This document shows, piece after piece, positions 9,270 to 18,564 of a stretch of DNA of 64,000 nucleotides. A program made the translations under genes and the position numbers. Source of the stretch: Pseudoalteromonas sp. S16_S37 (GTDB lineage: Bacteria; Pseudomonadota; Gammaproteobacteria; Enterobacterales; Alteromonadaceae); assembly GCF_014694405.1 (NCBI RefSeq), contig NZ_JAAUWV010000014.1:19670-83669 (forward strand), written 5' to 3'. Position 1 is the first letter of the stretch; the number at the start of each line of letters is the position of its first letter. A model generated the notes under the pieces. The model was not told the origin of the DNA and did not search any database. It saw only the letters and a list, made by a program, of their open reading frames with translations.

Positions 9270-11867
9270 TTAAACTGCTTGCTGAATAATCACACCGTCA
9301 GCCTTTTTAGTGTACTGAGGCATCTTGTGGAAGTTCAAGTAACGGTACGTATCTGCTGCCGTTGCGTTGATCTTCGCCGCGTATTCTTGGTACTCAGCTG
9401 GCGTAGGTAGTTTACCTAAAATTGCAGCTACCGCGGCAAGCTCTGCTGACGCTAGGAATACGTTTGCGCCTGTACCTAAACGGTTAGGGAAGTTACGCGT
9501 AGAAGTAGACACAACGGTTGCTTTATCAGCAACGCGCGCTTGGTTACCCATACACAGAGAACATCCTGGAGTTTCGATACGCGCACCCACACGACCAAAG
9601 ATACCATAGTAACCTTCGTCTGTTAGCTGATCTTTATCCATCTTAGTAGGTGGTGCAACCCAAAGCTGAGTTGGGATACGGCCAGAGTAACCATCAAGTA
9701 GTTTACCTGCCGCACGGAAGTGACCAATGTTAGTCATACAAGAACCGATGAATACTTCATCAATCTTCTCGCCCGTTACGTCAGATAATAGACGTGCATC
9801 ATCTGGGTCGTTTGGCGCACAAAGAATAGGCTCTTTGATGTCAGCTAGGTCGATTTCTAGTACGTGCTTATACTCAGCATCTTTATCCGCTTCCATCAGC
9901 TCAGGGTTTGCCAACCACTCTTGCATCGCTGTGATACGACGCTCAATAGTTCGCACATCCCCGTAACCTTCAGAGATCATCCACTTAAGCATCACGATGT
10001 TTGACTCTAGGTACTCAGAGATAGACTCTTTAGATAGCTTAACTGTACAACCCGCAGCTGAACGCTCTGCTGATGCATCTGATAATTCGAACGCTTGCTC
10101 AACTGTTAAGTGCTCAACACCTTCGATTTCAAGGATGCGGCCTGAGAACTCATTGATCTTACCTTTCTTCTCAACAGTTAGTAGACCTTCTTTGATACCG
10201 TAGTAAGGGATAGCGTGTACTAGGTCACGTAATGTGATACCCGGCTGCATTTCACCTTTAAAACGAACCAAAATTGATTCAGGCATATCTAGAGGCATTA
10301 CACCTGTTGCCGCTGCAAATGCAACTGCACCAGAACCCGCTGGGAATGAAATACCTAATGGGAAACGCGTATGAGAGTCACCACCAGTACCTACTGTATC
10401 TGGTAACAACATGCGGTTTAACCATGAGTGGATTACACCATCACCAGGACGAAGCGATACACCGCCACGGTTCATGATGAAATCAGGTAATGTATGGTGC
10501 GTGTTCACGTCGATAGGCTTAGGATATGCTGACGTGTGACAGAATGACTGCATGGTTAAATCTGCAGAGAAACCTAGACATGCTAAGTCTTTTAGCTCGT
10601 CACGAGTCATAGGACCTGTAGTATCTTGCGAACCAACCGTCGTCATCTTAGGCTCACAGTATTGACCTGGGCGAACACCCGGCATGTTACAGGCTTTACC
10701 AACCATCTTCTGTGCAAGGGTGAAACCTTTGCCAGAATCAGTTACAAGCGCAGGCTTAAGGAAAATATCTTCAGCGCCTAAGCCTAGAGATTTACGCGCT
10801 TTGTCAGTTAAACCACGACCGATGATAAGAGGGATACGACCACCTGCACGCACTTCATCAAGAATTACCTCTGACTTAAGCGAGAAAGTAGAAATAACTT
10901 CATCAGTGCCGTGACGCTTAACAACGCCTTCGTAAGGATAGATGTCAATTTGGTCACCCATGTTGAACTCATCAACATTTAGCTCGATTGGCAATGCGCC
11001 CGAATCTTCCATGGTGTTGAAGAAGATAGGTGCAATTTTACCGCCTAAACACACACCGCCAACACGCTTGTTAGGTACGAATGGAATGTCATCACCCATA
11101 AACCAAAGTACTGAGTTAGTTGCCGATTTACGAGAAGAACCAGTACCTACAACATCACCTACATAAGCCAGTGGTAAACCTTTTGTTTTTAGTTCTTCTA
11201 ACTGTGAAATTGGACCAATTTCGCCGTCTTTATCAGGAGTGATACCATCACGTGCGTTTTTAAGCATTGCTAAAGCGTGCAGAGGAATATCAGGACGTGA
11301 CCAAGCATCAGGTGCAGGAGACAAATCATCAGTGTTAGTTTCACCTGTCACTTTAAATACAGTCACAGAGATTTTTTCAGCTACAGCAGGCTTGTTAAGG
11401 AACCACTCAGCATTAGCCCATGATTCGATAACTTGCTTAGCAAATTCGTTGCCTGCTTTGGCTTTTTCTTCTACGTCATAAAACGCATCAAACATCAATA
11501 ATGTGTTTGAAAGGCCCTTAACAACGATTGGTGCAAGTGCTGCATCGTCAAGTAAATCAATCATAGGTGCGATATTGTAACCACCTAGCATAGTACCTAG
11601 CAGTTCAGCTGCGTACTCTTTGCTTACTAGTGGAGACTCAGCTTCACCCTTAGCAACCGCTGCTAAAAAGCCAGCTTTAATGTATGCTGCATCGTCCACA
11701 CCTGGTGGTACACGGTTAACTAAAAGGTCTAAGATAAATTCTTCTTCACCTGCTACAGGTGATTTTACTAATTCGATAAGATCTGCAGTTTGTTGTGCGT
11801 CTAACGGCTTAGGTACGATCCCTTGCTGTGCGCGCTCTTCTACATGTTTACGATATTCTTGAAGCAC
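9270..11867 (-). CDS. acnB: Bifunctional aconitate hydratase 2 / 2-methylisocitrate dehydratase
   Basis: TCA-cycle aconitase with a 4Fe-4S cluster; AcnB-type enzymes also act in the methylcitrate cycle and bind RNA as apo-protein. I place the start at GTG 11867: the product then begins [16 protein letters not shown], colinear with E. coli AcnB. An AAGAGG ribosome binding site lies 8 nt upstream. An upstream in-frame ATG would add 20 unrelated residues. The resulting 865 aa matches the family. The order HEAT-like domain, swivel, then catalytic core is typical of AcnB, and the cluster cysteine segment ([12 protein letters not shown]) is present. Confidence 0.97.
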   Translation of the reverse strand: MLQEYRKHVEERAQQGIVPKPLDAQQTADLIELVKSPVAGEEEFILDLLVNRVPPGVDDAAYIKAGFLAAVAKGEAESPLVSKEYAAELLGTMLGGYNIAPMIDLLDDAALAPIVVKGLSNTLLMFDAFYDVEEKAKAGNEFAKQVIESWANAEWFLNKPAVAEKISVTVFKVTGETNTDDLSPAPDAWSRPDIPLHALAMLKNARDGITPDKDGEIGPISQLEELKTKGLPLAYVGDVVGTGSSRKSATNSVLWFMGDDIPFVPNKRVGGVCLGGKIAPIFFNTMEDSGALPIELNVDEFNMGDQIDIYPYEGVVKRHGTDEVISTFSLKSEVILDEVRAGGRIPLIIGRGLTDKARKSLGLGAEDIFLKPALVTDSGKGFTLAQKMVGKACNMPGVRPGQYCEPKMTTVGSQDTTGPMTRDELKDLACLGFSADLTMQSFCHTSAYPKPIDVNTHHTLPDFIMNRGGVSLRPGDGVIHSWLNRMLLPDTVGTGGDSHTRFPLGISFPAGSGAVAFAAATGVMPLDMPESILVRFKGEMQPGITLRDLVHAIPYYGIKEGLLTVEKKGKINEFSGRILEIEGVEHLTVEQAFELSDASAERSAAGCTVKLSKESISEYLESNIVMLKWMISEGYGDVRTIERRITAMQEWLANPELMEADKDAEYKHVLEIDLADIKEPILCAPNDPDDARLLSDVTGEKIDEVFIGSCMTNIGHFRAAGKLLDGYSGRIPTQLWVAPPTKMDKDQLTDEGYYGIFGRVGARIETPGCSLCMGNQARVADKATVVSTSTRNFPNRLGTGANVFLASAELAAVAAILGKLPTPAEYQEYAAKINATAADTYRYLNFHKMPQYTKKADGVIIQQAV

Positions 11868-12206
11868 AATTTTGCCCTCTTGGTGACGTGAATCGGACTG
11901 CTTATGTTTTTCACTACAAAGCAACAACCGATAAATTCCGGTGACTAATTATAAAGCCTTTGAGTATAGATGAAAATCTCGCAACTGAAACGACTCTAAA
12001 TAGTCACTATAAATACTATGAATGACCAAGTGCAAACAAGTATATTTTCATGAATATTTAGTAACTAGGAATCATTCGCAATAAATAGAGTATGTCAGCA
12101 GAGATTTGCTTTTTATCACTCATTATTTATTTTTTCATTTTTTTCTACGTTAGGATTGATTTAGGTACAAATGGCACTGTATTTAACAACACAAAAGGAA
12201 GTAACA
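11868..12206. other. acnB / small-peptide intergenic region
   Basis: AT-rich 339-bp stretch containing the acnB leader and, on the other side, the promoter region of the small peptide gene. I see no clear operator or structured RNA in it. Confidence 0.4.
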
Positions 12207-12353
12207 ATGAAACTAAAAAAGACGCAACTTAAATCACTAACACAACAACAATCTGCATTAGTTAAAGGCGCTTGTAACGCTAGCACAGGTCAAGTAGTAC
12301 CGCCCCCTTATGCACAGAACATTATTACTGAACCACCGCATCAATCGCGCTAG
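12207..12353 (+). CDS. Small peptide of unknown function (48 aa)
   Basis: A strong AAAGGAAG Shine-Dalgarno lies 5 nt before the ATG at 12207, and an intrinsic terminator follows the stop. Both argue for a real gene. The peptide starts MKLKKTQLKSLTQQQSALVKGAC and then becomes Pro/Thr/Gln-rich with VVPPPYAQ and EPPHQ. A lysine-rich amphipathic start followed by a small-residue junction (VKGAC) resembles precursor-peptide leaders, but no modification or export genes are adjacent. I do not recognise the family. Confidence 0.6.
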   Translation: MKLKKTQLKSLTQQQSALVKGACNASTGQVVPPPYAQNIITEPPHQSR

Positions 12354-12376
12354 CAATTTACTTTCATTTTTAAATA

Positions 12377-12411
12377 AAAAGACAGTTAAGTAGCCACTTA
12401 TACTGTCTTTT
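12377..12411. terminator. Terminator of the small peptide gene (bidirectional)
   Basis: AAAAGACAGT and ACTGTCTTTT form a perfect stem extended inward by AAGT/ACTT. It has A and T tracts on both sides, lies 24 bp after the small-peptide stop and can also serve the opposing operon. Confidence 0.8.
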
Positions 12412-12446
12412 AGCTATTAGCAGAATTTGTTTATCCTGCACCGAGT

Positions 12447-12764
12447 TTAATTAGGCTTAGCCTGCTCAATTAATAACTCGGCAACACGCTGTTTAACAGC
12501 TCGTTTATCACTCGTCGGCACACCAAACCTCGCAGCTAACAGTTCAATTTCCTCATTACTCAAATTAAACGATAAGCGTTGGCGGGTCTTTTTAGATTTA
12601 ACTTCTAAGCCAAGAATTTTTCGGATCATATCTGATGGTGTTAATTCTTGATCAATGGCTTGTTTTTTGATTGATTTTTGCACTTCGCTACTGAGATCAA
12701 ACGCCATTTGCGTCGCCCTAACAGCTTGCTCCTGACGTAGCCATTTCGCTTTTGCATCACTCAC
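12447..12764 (-). CDS. Small protein with ribbon-helix-helix-like repeats
   Basis: 105-aa protein with no recognised family. Two consecutive segments look alike: a short beta strand followed by two helices (MAFDLSSEVQKSIKKQA then LTPSDMIRKILGL; RLSFNLSNEEIELLAARFG then DKRAVKQRVAELL). This is the pattern of ribbon-helix-helix DNA-binding folds. Its GTG start directly abuts the TAA of the upstream yjfK, so it is translationally coupled as the last gene of the PspA-like module. A regulatory role is inferred, not shown. Confidence 0.6.
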   Translation of the reverse strand: MSDAKAKWLRQEQAVRATQMAFDLSSEVQKSIKKQAIDQELTPSDMIRKILGLEVKSKKTRQRLSFNLSNEEIELLAARFGVPTSDKRAVKQRVAELLIEQAKPN

Positions 12765-13400
12765 TTAGTCGCTCCCAGGAAACAATTCCACAATATCAGA
12801 TACGGGCCTAGTTAATGTTAATGATACATCCGTATGACCACCATCCCAAATTTCGATATTTAGTCCATGGTTTCCATCATTCGACTCCAGACAGAGCATT
12901 TCGCAAGGTTCTCCCCCCTCTTGCTCATATCGTGGCAGTGCTTGCCCTCGATAATCGTGCTCATGAAAATAGCTCACAAACGGCGCTTCAGTCTGCTTGT
13001 AACTGGTCGCTAAAAACTGGCTAAACTGTTCTGGTTTATTTGCTACGGTAATTTCAGTTAATGAGTCTTCATCAAAAATCCTCGCAAACTCATCTAATGT
13101 AAATATCTCATCTACATCATCACGTTGAATTTTTATTGAAAAATTAGCCCACTGCTCACCATCTTCTTGCTCAATTTGCAAAAATACAACTTGCCCCGAG
13201 TTATTCTCAAGTACCATTTCGTATTCAGCACTGTGCTGATATTGGTAAGTATTTACAGCTACAACTCTAAGCGTTTGTCCTTTAAGCCACTGAGGGTAAG
13301 CAAATGAGTCTATCAAGGTGAGCATATCACCCGCTTTTAACTGCGTAGGATCACTTAATTGACGTGTTGGCTGTGTCTTTTTTTTAAATAGATTAAACAT
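12765..13400 (-). CDS. yjfK: YjfK-like protein (DUF2491 family)
   Basis: 211-aa soluble acidic protein resembling E. coli YjfK. A basic start (MFNLFKKKTQPTRQL) leads into a region GDMLTLIDSFAYPQWLKGQTLRV, then alternating beta strands rich in Glu and Asp. No enzymatic motif is visible. The assignment rests on overall character and on order: it directly follows a YjfI/YjfJ pair, as in the enterobacterial yjfIJKL cluster. DUF4178 is an alternative description of the N-terminal half. Confidence 0.7.
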   Translation of the reverse strand: MFNLFKKKTQPTRQLSDPTQLKAGDMLTLIDSFAYPQWLKGQTLRVVAVNTYQYQHSAEYEMVLENNSGQVVFLQIEQEDGEQWANFSIKIQRDDVDEIFTLDEFARIFDEDSLTEITVANKPEQFSQFLATSYKQTEAPFVSYFHEHDYRGQALPRYEQEGGEPCEMLCLESNDGNHGLNIEIWDGGHTDVSLTLTRPVSDIVELFPGSD

Positions 13401-13455
13401 ACTTTCACCTATAAAAAGTAAAGGGGTAAATTAATTACCCCTTCTTCGCGACCAA

Positions 13456-14148
13456 TTAATTGCCTTTTTTGGCTTTTATACGCGCTAAGATATCCGCACT
13501 ACTTGAATTGGTGCTGCCAATTCCAGCTTCAGCCATCTTCGCTTTTAAGCCGTCGCCATTTGTTTCAGCTTCAAGCGCTTTTGCGGCACCTAATTGATCT
13601 TGACGATCTTGTTGGCGCTGTTTAATTCGCTCCAAAGAAGCTTTTGCTGAAGTCATCGCTGAACTATTGGTGTTTAATGTGCTATTCACCGCCATAGTTG
13701 CCTGTTGAACACTTTCAGTGGTCTTTACCATGCTCAATTGACGCTGATTTTCTTTGATAGACTTTTCAGCCTCTTTAATCTGTTGTTTTAGCACTATAAT
13801 ATGCTGACTAAAACCACTTAATACTTCTTCATGTTCCGCTTTTTCCGTTTCGAAATCACCAATCTTCTCAGCAATCTCTAACGCCAGAGCTTCGTTACCT
13901 TTTTCGAGCGCTTGACCTGCATAGTTTTCATGCTCAGCAATCGAGTCGTTCAGCGCACCGATCTTACGAGTCGTTTGCATTTCTTTAGCCATAACCTCAG
14001 TTAGACTACGCTTTGCTTTTTGAAGTGCGTTTTTTGCATCAGCAATTTCTTGTTCAAAAATACGAATACCATTGGCATCAACGATAGCTTCACCCACTTC
14101 ACGTGCGCCGCCACGAACTGCTGTAAATAATTTTTTTAAAATGCTCAT
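13456..14148 (-). CDS. yjfJ: PspA/IM30 family protein (YjfJ-like)
   Basis: 230-aa coiled-coil ESCRT-III-like membrane-associated protein. The first 25 residues (SILKKLFTAVRGGAREVGEAIVDANGI) form the amphipathic helix typical of the YjfJ branch. Long heptad-rich helices follow over about 30-190, and there is a Gly/Ser-rich C-terminal tail. PspA/IM30 proteins polymerise on damaged membranes. Context with YjfI, YjfK, DUF350 and an aminopropyltransferase places it in the YjfJ subgroup rather than the pspF-pspABC locus. Confidence 0.88.
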   Translation of the reverse strand: MSILKKLFTAVRGGAREVGEAIVDANGIRIFEQEIADAKNALQKAKRSLTEVMAKEMQTTRKIGALNDSIAEHENYAGQALEKGNEALALEIAEKIGDFETEKAEHEEVLSGFSQHIIVLKQQIKEAEKSIKENQRQLSMVKTTESVQQATMAVNSTLNTNSSAMTSAKASLERIKQRQQDRQDQLGAAKALEAETNGDGLKAKMAEAGIGSTNSSSADILARIKAKKGN

Positions 14149-14173
14149 AATCTTAACTCCTAAAAATACCTAT

Positions 14174-14587
14174 TTAGTCATTTAAATAAGGTGTAACTGC
14201 GTCAAGTGCTTCAATCGCATTATCGGCAAGGGTGACTAACTCATGGGTAATGTCATCGAATGAAGAGTTAACAGATAACGCACCAAAAATCGCGTAACGA
14301 TTATCTACTTTCGCAAACGCACTTAATGGAATAGGTACATTTAAGCGTAATAATGTCTCGTTTAACTCATTTTTAAGATCTTCTTTCACTTCTTCATCTG
14401 CGAACAAGTAACTAATGCACAGCAATTGCTCTTCCGTCTGCGTCACAAAAATAGGCAATTCATCATTACCATCAACAATCACCTGCAATACATCCTGTTC
14501 ACCAGGGTTAGCTATCAAAAAAGACTCAAAGCCTACTCCTTCAGTTTCAAAGGAAGCTAATTTTATTGAAAGTTCATTTAATTCCAT
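14174..14587 (-). CDS. yjfI: YjfI-like protein (DUF2170)
   Basis: 137-aa acidic protein of the DUF2170 family, unknown function. It is a compact alpha/beta fold without signal peptide or membrane segment (MELNELSIKL at the start, then a VNSSFDDITHELVTLADNAIEALD helix). The gene has its own AAGGTGAT Shine-Dalgarno. It follows a 76-bp gap that contains two copies of a 19-bp palindrome, so it probably opens a separately regulated sub-operon yjfI-yjfJ-yjfK-12447. Confidence 0.82.
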   Translation of the reverse strand: MELNELSIKLASFETEGVGFESFLIANPGEQDVLQVIVDGNDELPIFVTQTEEQLLCISYLFADEEVKEDLKNELNETLLRLNVPIPLSAFAKVDNRYAIFGALSVNSSFDDITHELVTLADNAIEALDAVTPYLND

Positions 14588-14603
14588 TTTATCACCTTGT
14601 TAA

Positions 14604-14622
14604 GTTGACATATTATGTCGTA
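14604..14622. promoter_or_regulatory. Operator-like palindrome, copy 1
   Basis: GTTGACATATTATGTCGTA; the left half is identical to copy 2 and the right half has mismatches in the last bases. It lies 17 bp before the yjfI start codon. The pair is centred 34 bp apart, which suggests cooperative binding of a dimeric regulator. Confidence 0.6.
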
Positions 14623-14637
14623 GTTAAGATTTGCACG

Positions 14638-14656
14638 GTTGACATAATATGTCAAC
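14638..14656. promoter_or_regulatory. Operator-like palindrome, copy 2
   Basis: GTTGACATAATATGTCAAC is a perfect 9+1+9 inverted repeat just downstream of the aminopropyltransferase stop codon. Read on the minus strand it contains TTGACA, which could double as a -35 element for yjfI. Confidence 0.65.
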
Positions 14657-14663
14657 CATAAAA

Positions 14664-16385
14664 CTAGTTTTTATACAATTCGCTTTCTAACTGCCACGCT
14701 TGACGGTAGTAATCATACAATCTACCTGAACCTAATTGATTGACTTCAATTGTGTTTTCAAGTTCAAAAAATAGATTGGGAAAAATAAATGCCGCCAGTA
14801 AATAATCGCGGCTAGCCCAGCGAGATGAGACGGGAAGTTGCGTTTTTTGTGCAATGCGCGTACTCGCTGAAGCACCAGCCTTCGTTGCTATTGTCCAGCC
14901 CCACTGCCCAAATGAAGGAACGTTTTGCTGATACTGCTCTACAAAGCTAAAGCCTGCTACTTTCACTGTTTTTGCGATACTAATAAACGCTTTTTTCGCA
15001 TGGTATGGCGATGTAGATTGCACGACCATCGCCCCATCTGCCGCAAGCAGTTGACGCAAGTGATTATAAAAATAATCACTGTACATCTTGTTTAAATCTG
15101 GGTGATTAGGGTCTGGCAAGTCGACTATGATGGTATCAAACATCTCACCTGCTGCTAGCAAACGCTCGACTTCTAAAAATGCATCTGCAACTTTGATTTT
15201 GGCTCTTGGGTCTTCCATTGCATGCATATTTAACTTGGTCAACCGTTCAACAATCTGCTTGGGAGGATGGTAGCGTGAATCTTGATGACCAAATAGGTTT
15301 AATAATTGGGCGTCTAAGTCGACCAAGGTAACATGCTTGACGGGCCATTTCAGCACATCACGCAACGCTAAACCATCACCACCACCAATGATCAAAACCT
15401 TGTCGTGACGGTTTGAAGCAAGCATAGCGGGATACACTAGCATGGTGTGATATATTTGCTCATCTACACTTGAAAATTGCAAGCGACCATTCAGATACAG
15501 ATCAGTAATTGGCTCATTTTGGTTTCTGCTTAAGCGCTCAGTCAACACCACATGTTGATATTTCGTGGCTTGTGAATAAATCACCTTATCCTTATACAAC
15601 ACATTACTTAGCTCTTTCATCCAACCGCTGCCAAAGAGCAATACAAACGCGAATAGCACCAGCAATAATACATGACAAAGTAGTAACAGACGGGCAAAAC
15701 GAACATATTGATGATAGCGCCAAAGAAACACTAACCCTGCAACTATATTGAACAGTGCGGTCCACGCTGCGGCTTGCATAATGGGCATAGCCAGCATAAT
15801 GCTAACCCAAATTGCGGCGCCTATACCTGCACCAATATAATCAGCGCCATAAATTGTGCCTGCATTGTTTTCCAAAAACCGACCATAAACCTGCTGACGA
15901 ATACGGGCTATCAGTGGAATTTCCATGCCTATTAACATGCCCAGCAATAGGCCAAATACGTAGGGTAAAAAGCGTGAAATTTCTTGGAGTTTCACAAATA
16001 CATAGCCATCTAATACGATATCAGGCGGAAGATTGAAAATCTCAGAGAACATATGAGGTAACGAGTAGCTAACAGCAATGACGCTGGCGATTGCCAGAAT
16101 ACAGCCCATTCCTACAAGAGCGATGAGGCTTTCAAGCCATGCAAAAGCAGTAAATGCATCTTTAAACCAACGTGCCAAAAACGCCCCGATCCCCATCGCT
16201 ACGATCATGGTGCCAATCATGGCATAGATAGCGCTTTCCACTGAACCGAGTACACGTCCAGCGTAGTGAGAAAGTAAATATTCATAAATAAGGCCACACC
16301 CGGCAAGTATGGCCATAACAGAAATAAGTAAAATATCATGCCCAAACAAGCCGCGCTTGCTTGGACTAAGAACTGAATCAGACAA
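14664..16385 (-). CDS. Membrane-anchored polyamine aminopropyltransferase (spermidine synthase-like)
   Basis: 573-aa fusion. The N-terminal 250 residues contain about seven hydrophobic segments (for example ILLISVMAILAGCGLIYEYL, LLGMLIGMEIPLIARI). They are followed by a Rossmann spermidine-synthase domain with the SAM-binding VLIIGGGDGLALRD motif, VDLD and the DTIIVDLPDPNHPDLNKMYSD catalytic region. It would transfer aminopropyl from decarboxylated SAM at the membrane, but the acceptor is unknown. Three bases separate it from the DUF350 gene upstream. Confidence 0.85.
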   Translation of the reverse strand: MSDSVLSPSKRGLFGHDILLISVMAILAGCGLIYEYLLSHYAGRVLGSVESAIYAMIGTMIVAMGIGAFLARWFKDAFTAFAWLESLIALVGMGCILAIASVIAVSYSLPHMFSEIFNLPPDIVLDGYVFVKLQEISRFLPYVFGLLLGMLIGMEIPLIARIRQQVYGRFLENNAGTIYGADYIGAGIGAAIWVSIMLAMPIMQAAAWTALFNIVAGLVFLWRYHQYVRFARLLLLCHVLLLVLFAFVLLFGSGWMKELSNVLYKDKVIYSQATKYQHVVLTERLSRNQNEPITDLYLNGRLQFSSVDEQIYHTMLVYPAMLASNRHDKVLIIGGGDGLALRDVLKWPVKHVTLVDLDAQLLNLFGHQDSRYHPPKQIVERLTKLNMHAMEDPRAKIKVADAFLEVERLLAAGEMFDTIIVDLPDPNHPDLNKMYSDYFYNHLRQLLAADGAMVVQSTSPYHAKKAFISIAKTVKVAGFSFVEQYQQNVPSFGQWGWTIATKAGASASTRIAQKTQLPVSSRWASRDYLLAAFIFPNLFFELENTIEVNQLGSGRLYDYYRQAWQLESELYKN

Positions 16386-16387
16386 AA

Positions 16388-17287
16388 TTAGGCACCTAGC
16401 AATGTGGCCATGGTAATTCCTATTGCGAACGAAATAGCCGCAGAGATCGCAGCAACACCTACATTTTTCTGTCGATTTACTTCATCTGAAATATCACAGC
16501 CAGACAAAATGATCTTTATCGTGACTAAGTGCAATACAATAAATGCCAGGATACTAATTAGCGCGCACATTGCCCAATACCCCAAGCTCGCAACTAGGTT
16601 ATCAGCTGCATAAGGCGCCAAACCCGACGCAGCTGTGAGTGCTAAGGCACTGCCGATCAAAAAGCCCGCATAGCGAATGCCAACAGCCAAATTGTCATCA
16701 AGTATCGCTTGTTGTAAACAATCACCATTGCGATTAGTACGTTTAAATAATTGCACTCGGTATTGGCTAACTAGCAGCAACACAAAATTAGCGATAATGA
16801 ACGATACAATAACAATAGGCAGACCATGCCAGCCTTCCGTTGCAACCCAAAATAGGGCCGAGCGGATCACAATCGCCACACTTACAACATGCCCAAAGTC
16901 AATCAAGGAAGCGGTGGCATTGCCTTTTACAATTTCATCATGCAAACTCACTTTACGCAGCGCGACTCTATCTTGAAAAAAATGCCCCAACTTTATCAGC
17001 GCAATCGCCAGTAAGCCATAACCGCCCATTTGCAGCGCTTCTTGCTGCAATGAAGGGGCAAAAGCCCCACTGCTGATACCAGTTAATACGATTGCTAAAG
17101 CAACTAAACCACCCGCAAAGCTGATCCCAAAGGCAAAGTTATCACGCTCGGTTATTTCATCATTAGCGTGCAAATTAGATACCCAGCCTTTGATAAATTT
17201 TAGGCTCACAAATAGCGCGATAATAATCGCAAAGTCTATGGCCAAAGCTTGTAAAGACCACATCGTTATTCCATTAAATTCATACAT
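16388..17287 (-). CDS. Double-length DUF350 membrane protein (YjfL-like)
   Basis: 299-aa integral membrane protein with about eight hydrophobic segments, arranged as two tandem DUF350 units. The first includes FGISFAGGLVALAIVLTGI and the second VGIRYAGFLIGSALALTAA. Each DUF350 unit is about 130 aa in E. coli YjfL, so this is a fused duplication. It ends with an AISFAIGITMATLLG segment. It belongs to the operon with the upstream lipoprotein and downstream aminopropyltransferase; function unknown. Confidence 0.85.
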   Translation of the reverse strand: MYEFNGITMWSLQALAIDFAIIIALFVSLKFIKGWVSNLHANDEITERDNFAFGISFAGGLVALAIVLTGISSGAFAPSLQQEALQMGGYGLLAIALIKLGHFFQDRVALRKVSLHDEIVKGNATASLIDFGHVVSVAIVIRSALFWVATEGWHGLPIVIVSFIIANFVLLLVSQYRVQLFKRTNRNGDCLQQAILDDNLAVGIRYAGFLIGSALALTAASGLAPYAADNLVASLGYWAMCALISILAFIVLHLVTIKIILSGCDISDEVNRQKNVGVAAISAAISFAIGITMATLLGA

Positions 17288-17323
17288 TTTTTAAACTCCA
17301 ATAGTTGTTCTTTACACTCAACA

Positions 17324-18259
17324 TTACTTGCCACGACTCACACCGCGAGAGGTCCGGCTGCTGCTATTACGTACCGAGCCCGCACTGCGCTTACTGTACG
17401 AACTATTTTTCGCATAACTACTTGGGGCACTGGTGGGTGTGTAACTACTTCGACTCAAACCTGATGCACCGCTTCGTTGTTTAGCATACGGACTGGTAAA
17501 CTGCTTCCCTTGGCGTTCATAAGACTGACGAGTACGCGTTTCCAACGTGGTTTGTGATTTGATTTGTTTGGGACTTGAATAGCGATAACGGCCGTAATCA
17601 TTGTAATAGCTATATTTACGGCGTTTACTCCAACTACCATACTCAACCGCGCCAATAACATCACCCAGCATTCGATACATGCCGTACCATTGCCAGAAAC
17701 TAATACCGTTGCTATTTGTTTGCCATTGACCATAATTTGGGTTGCCTACAAGCTGGTTGCCCTCGCCAGGACCCTCTGCACTTTGGCTGACAGCCCCCAC
17801 TCTGGCTAAGGTGCCATTTGACATATCAGCAAGCATGTTAATTGGGTCGGTTAGTGCATCACCAAATAAACTTGGCTTCATCGCTTCACGCAACACCTCT
17901 AAACGTTGCAGCGTTTGTTCACCTGCAGCAGAAGCGGGTAGGCTTTTTATTTCCTCAAGACGTTTAGCTAAGCCTTGAAAAAGTGGTCCATTGTTTGTTG
18001 CATCTTGGGCGATAACTTCGCTGATTTGCGCGAGTTCTGGCCGTTGCTTTTGCAATACCTTACTGTACTCTTTCAGTAGGTTTGCATTACGGATCTGGCC
18101 CTGTTCGAGCTCATTCTTGAGTTGCTGGAGTTCTTGTTCCGCGTTTTGGGTAGCTTGTGTAATAGACTGTTGCAACTGCTCTTCTTTCGAAGAGCAGCCG
18201 TTTAAAAAGCAAACTACGCAAAACAAGCAGATAAGTTCCCATGTTTTGATTTTCGACAT
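17324..18259 (-). CDS. Lipoprotein of the PspA/polyamine module
   Basis: 311-aa predicted lipoprotein. The signal peptide ends in a lipobox (CFLNGC, Cys22). A long coiled-coil follows (about 25-110), then a conserved middle (NYGQWQTNSNGISFWQWYGMYRMLGDV) and a very basic Ser/Arg/Tyr-rich low-complexity tail (about 215-311). I recognise no domain name, although proteins like this accompany DUF350/aminopropyltransferase clusters. It is the first gene of the minus-strand module, 36 bp ahead of the DUF350 gene. Confidence 0.75.
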   Translation of the reverse strand: MSKIKTWELICLFCVVCFLNGCSSKEEQLQQSITQATQNAEQELQQLKNELEQGQIRNANLLKEYSKVLQKQRPELAQISEVIAQDATNNGPLFQGLAKRLEEIKSLPASAAGEQTLQRLEVLREAMKPSLFGDALTDPINMLADMSNGTLARVGAVSQSAEGPGEGNQLVGNPNYGQWQTNSNGISFWQWYGMYRMLGDVIGAVEYGSWSKRRKYSYYNDYGRYRYSSPKQIKSQTTLETRTRQSYERQGKQFTSPYAKQRSGASGLSRSSYTPTSAPSSYAKNSSYSKRSAGSVRNSSSRTSRGVSRGK

Positions 18260-18522
18260 TCATGTCACCGTTTGATTAACTAATCATGTTAATAGAATTC
18301 CCGATGTTAGTGTCACATAGGTTATGTCCGATGCCAAGCAGGAAATAGCAATAAAATGAGCATGATGGAGACCTATCTACACTCGCTTTCAAAGGGCGTT
18401 ATATTAAAAAGAGATAAACTAGCTCAGTGTTTGATAAACGAATTTGACTAAAAAGTTTACAAGCATTCCTTCTTTCAAAATGCTTGCCCAAACCTGGGGC
18501 TAAGTTTTCAAATAAGTCTTAT

Positions 18523-18550
18523 AAAAAAAGCGACATAAAAGTCGCTTTTC
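18523..18550 (-). terminator. Terminator of the yihI operon
   Basis: AAAAGCGAC-ATAAAA-GTCGCTTTT stem 15 bp past the DUF2489 stop codon, with the T run on the minus strand. It separates this operon from the PspA-like module. Confidence 0.88.
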
Positions 18551-18564
18551 CCAACCCGCTAAGG

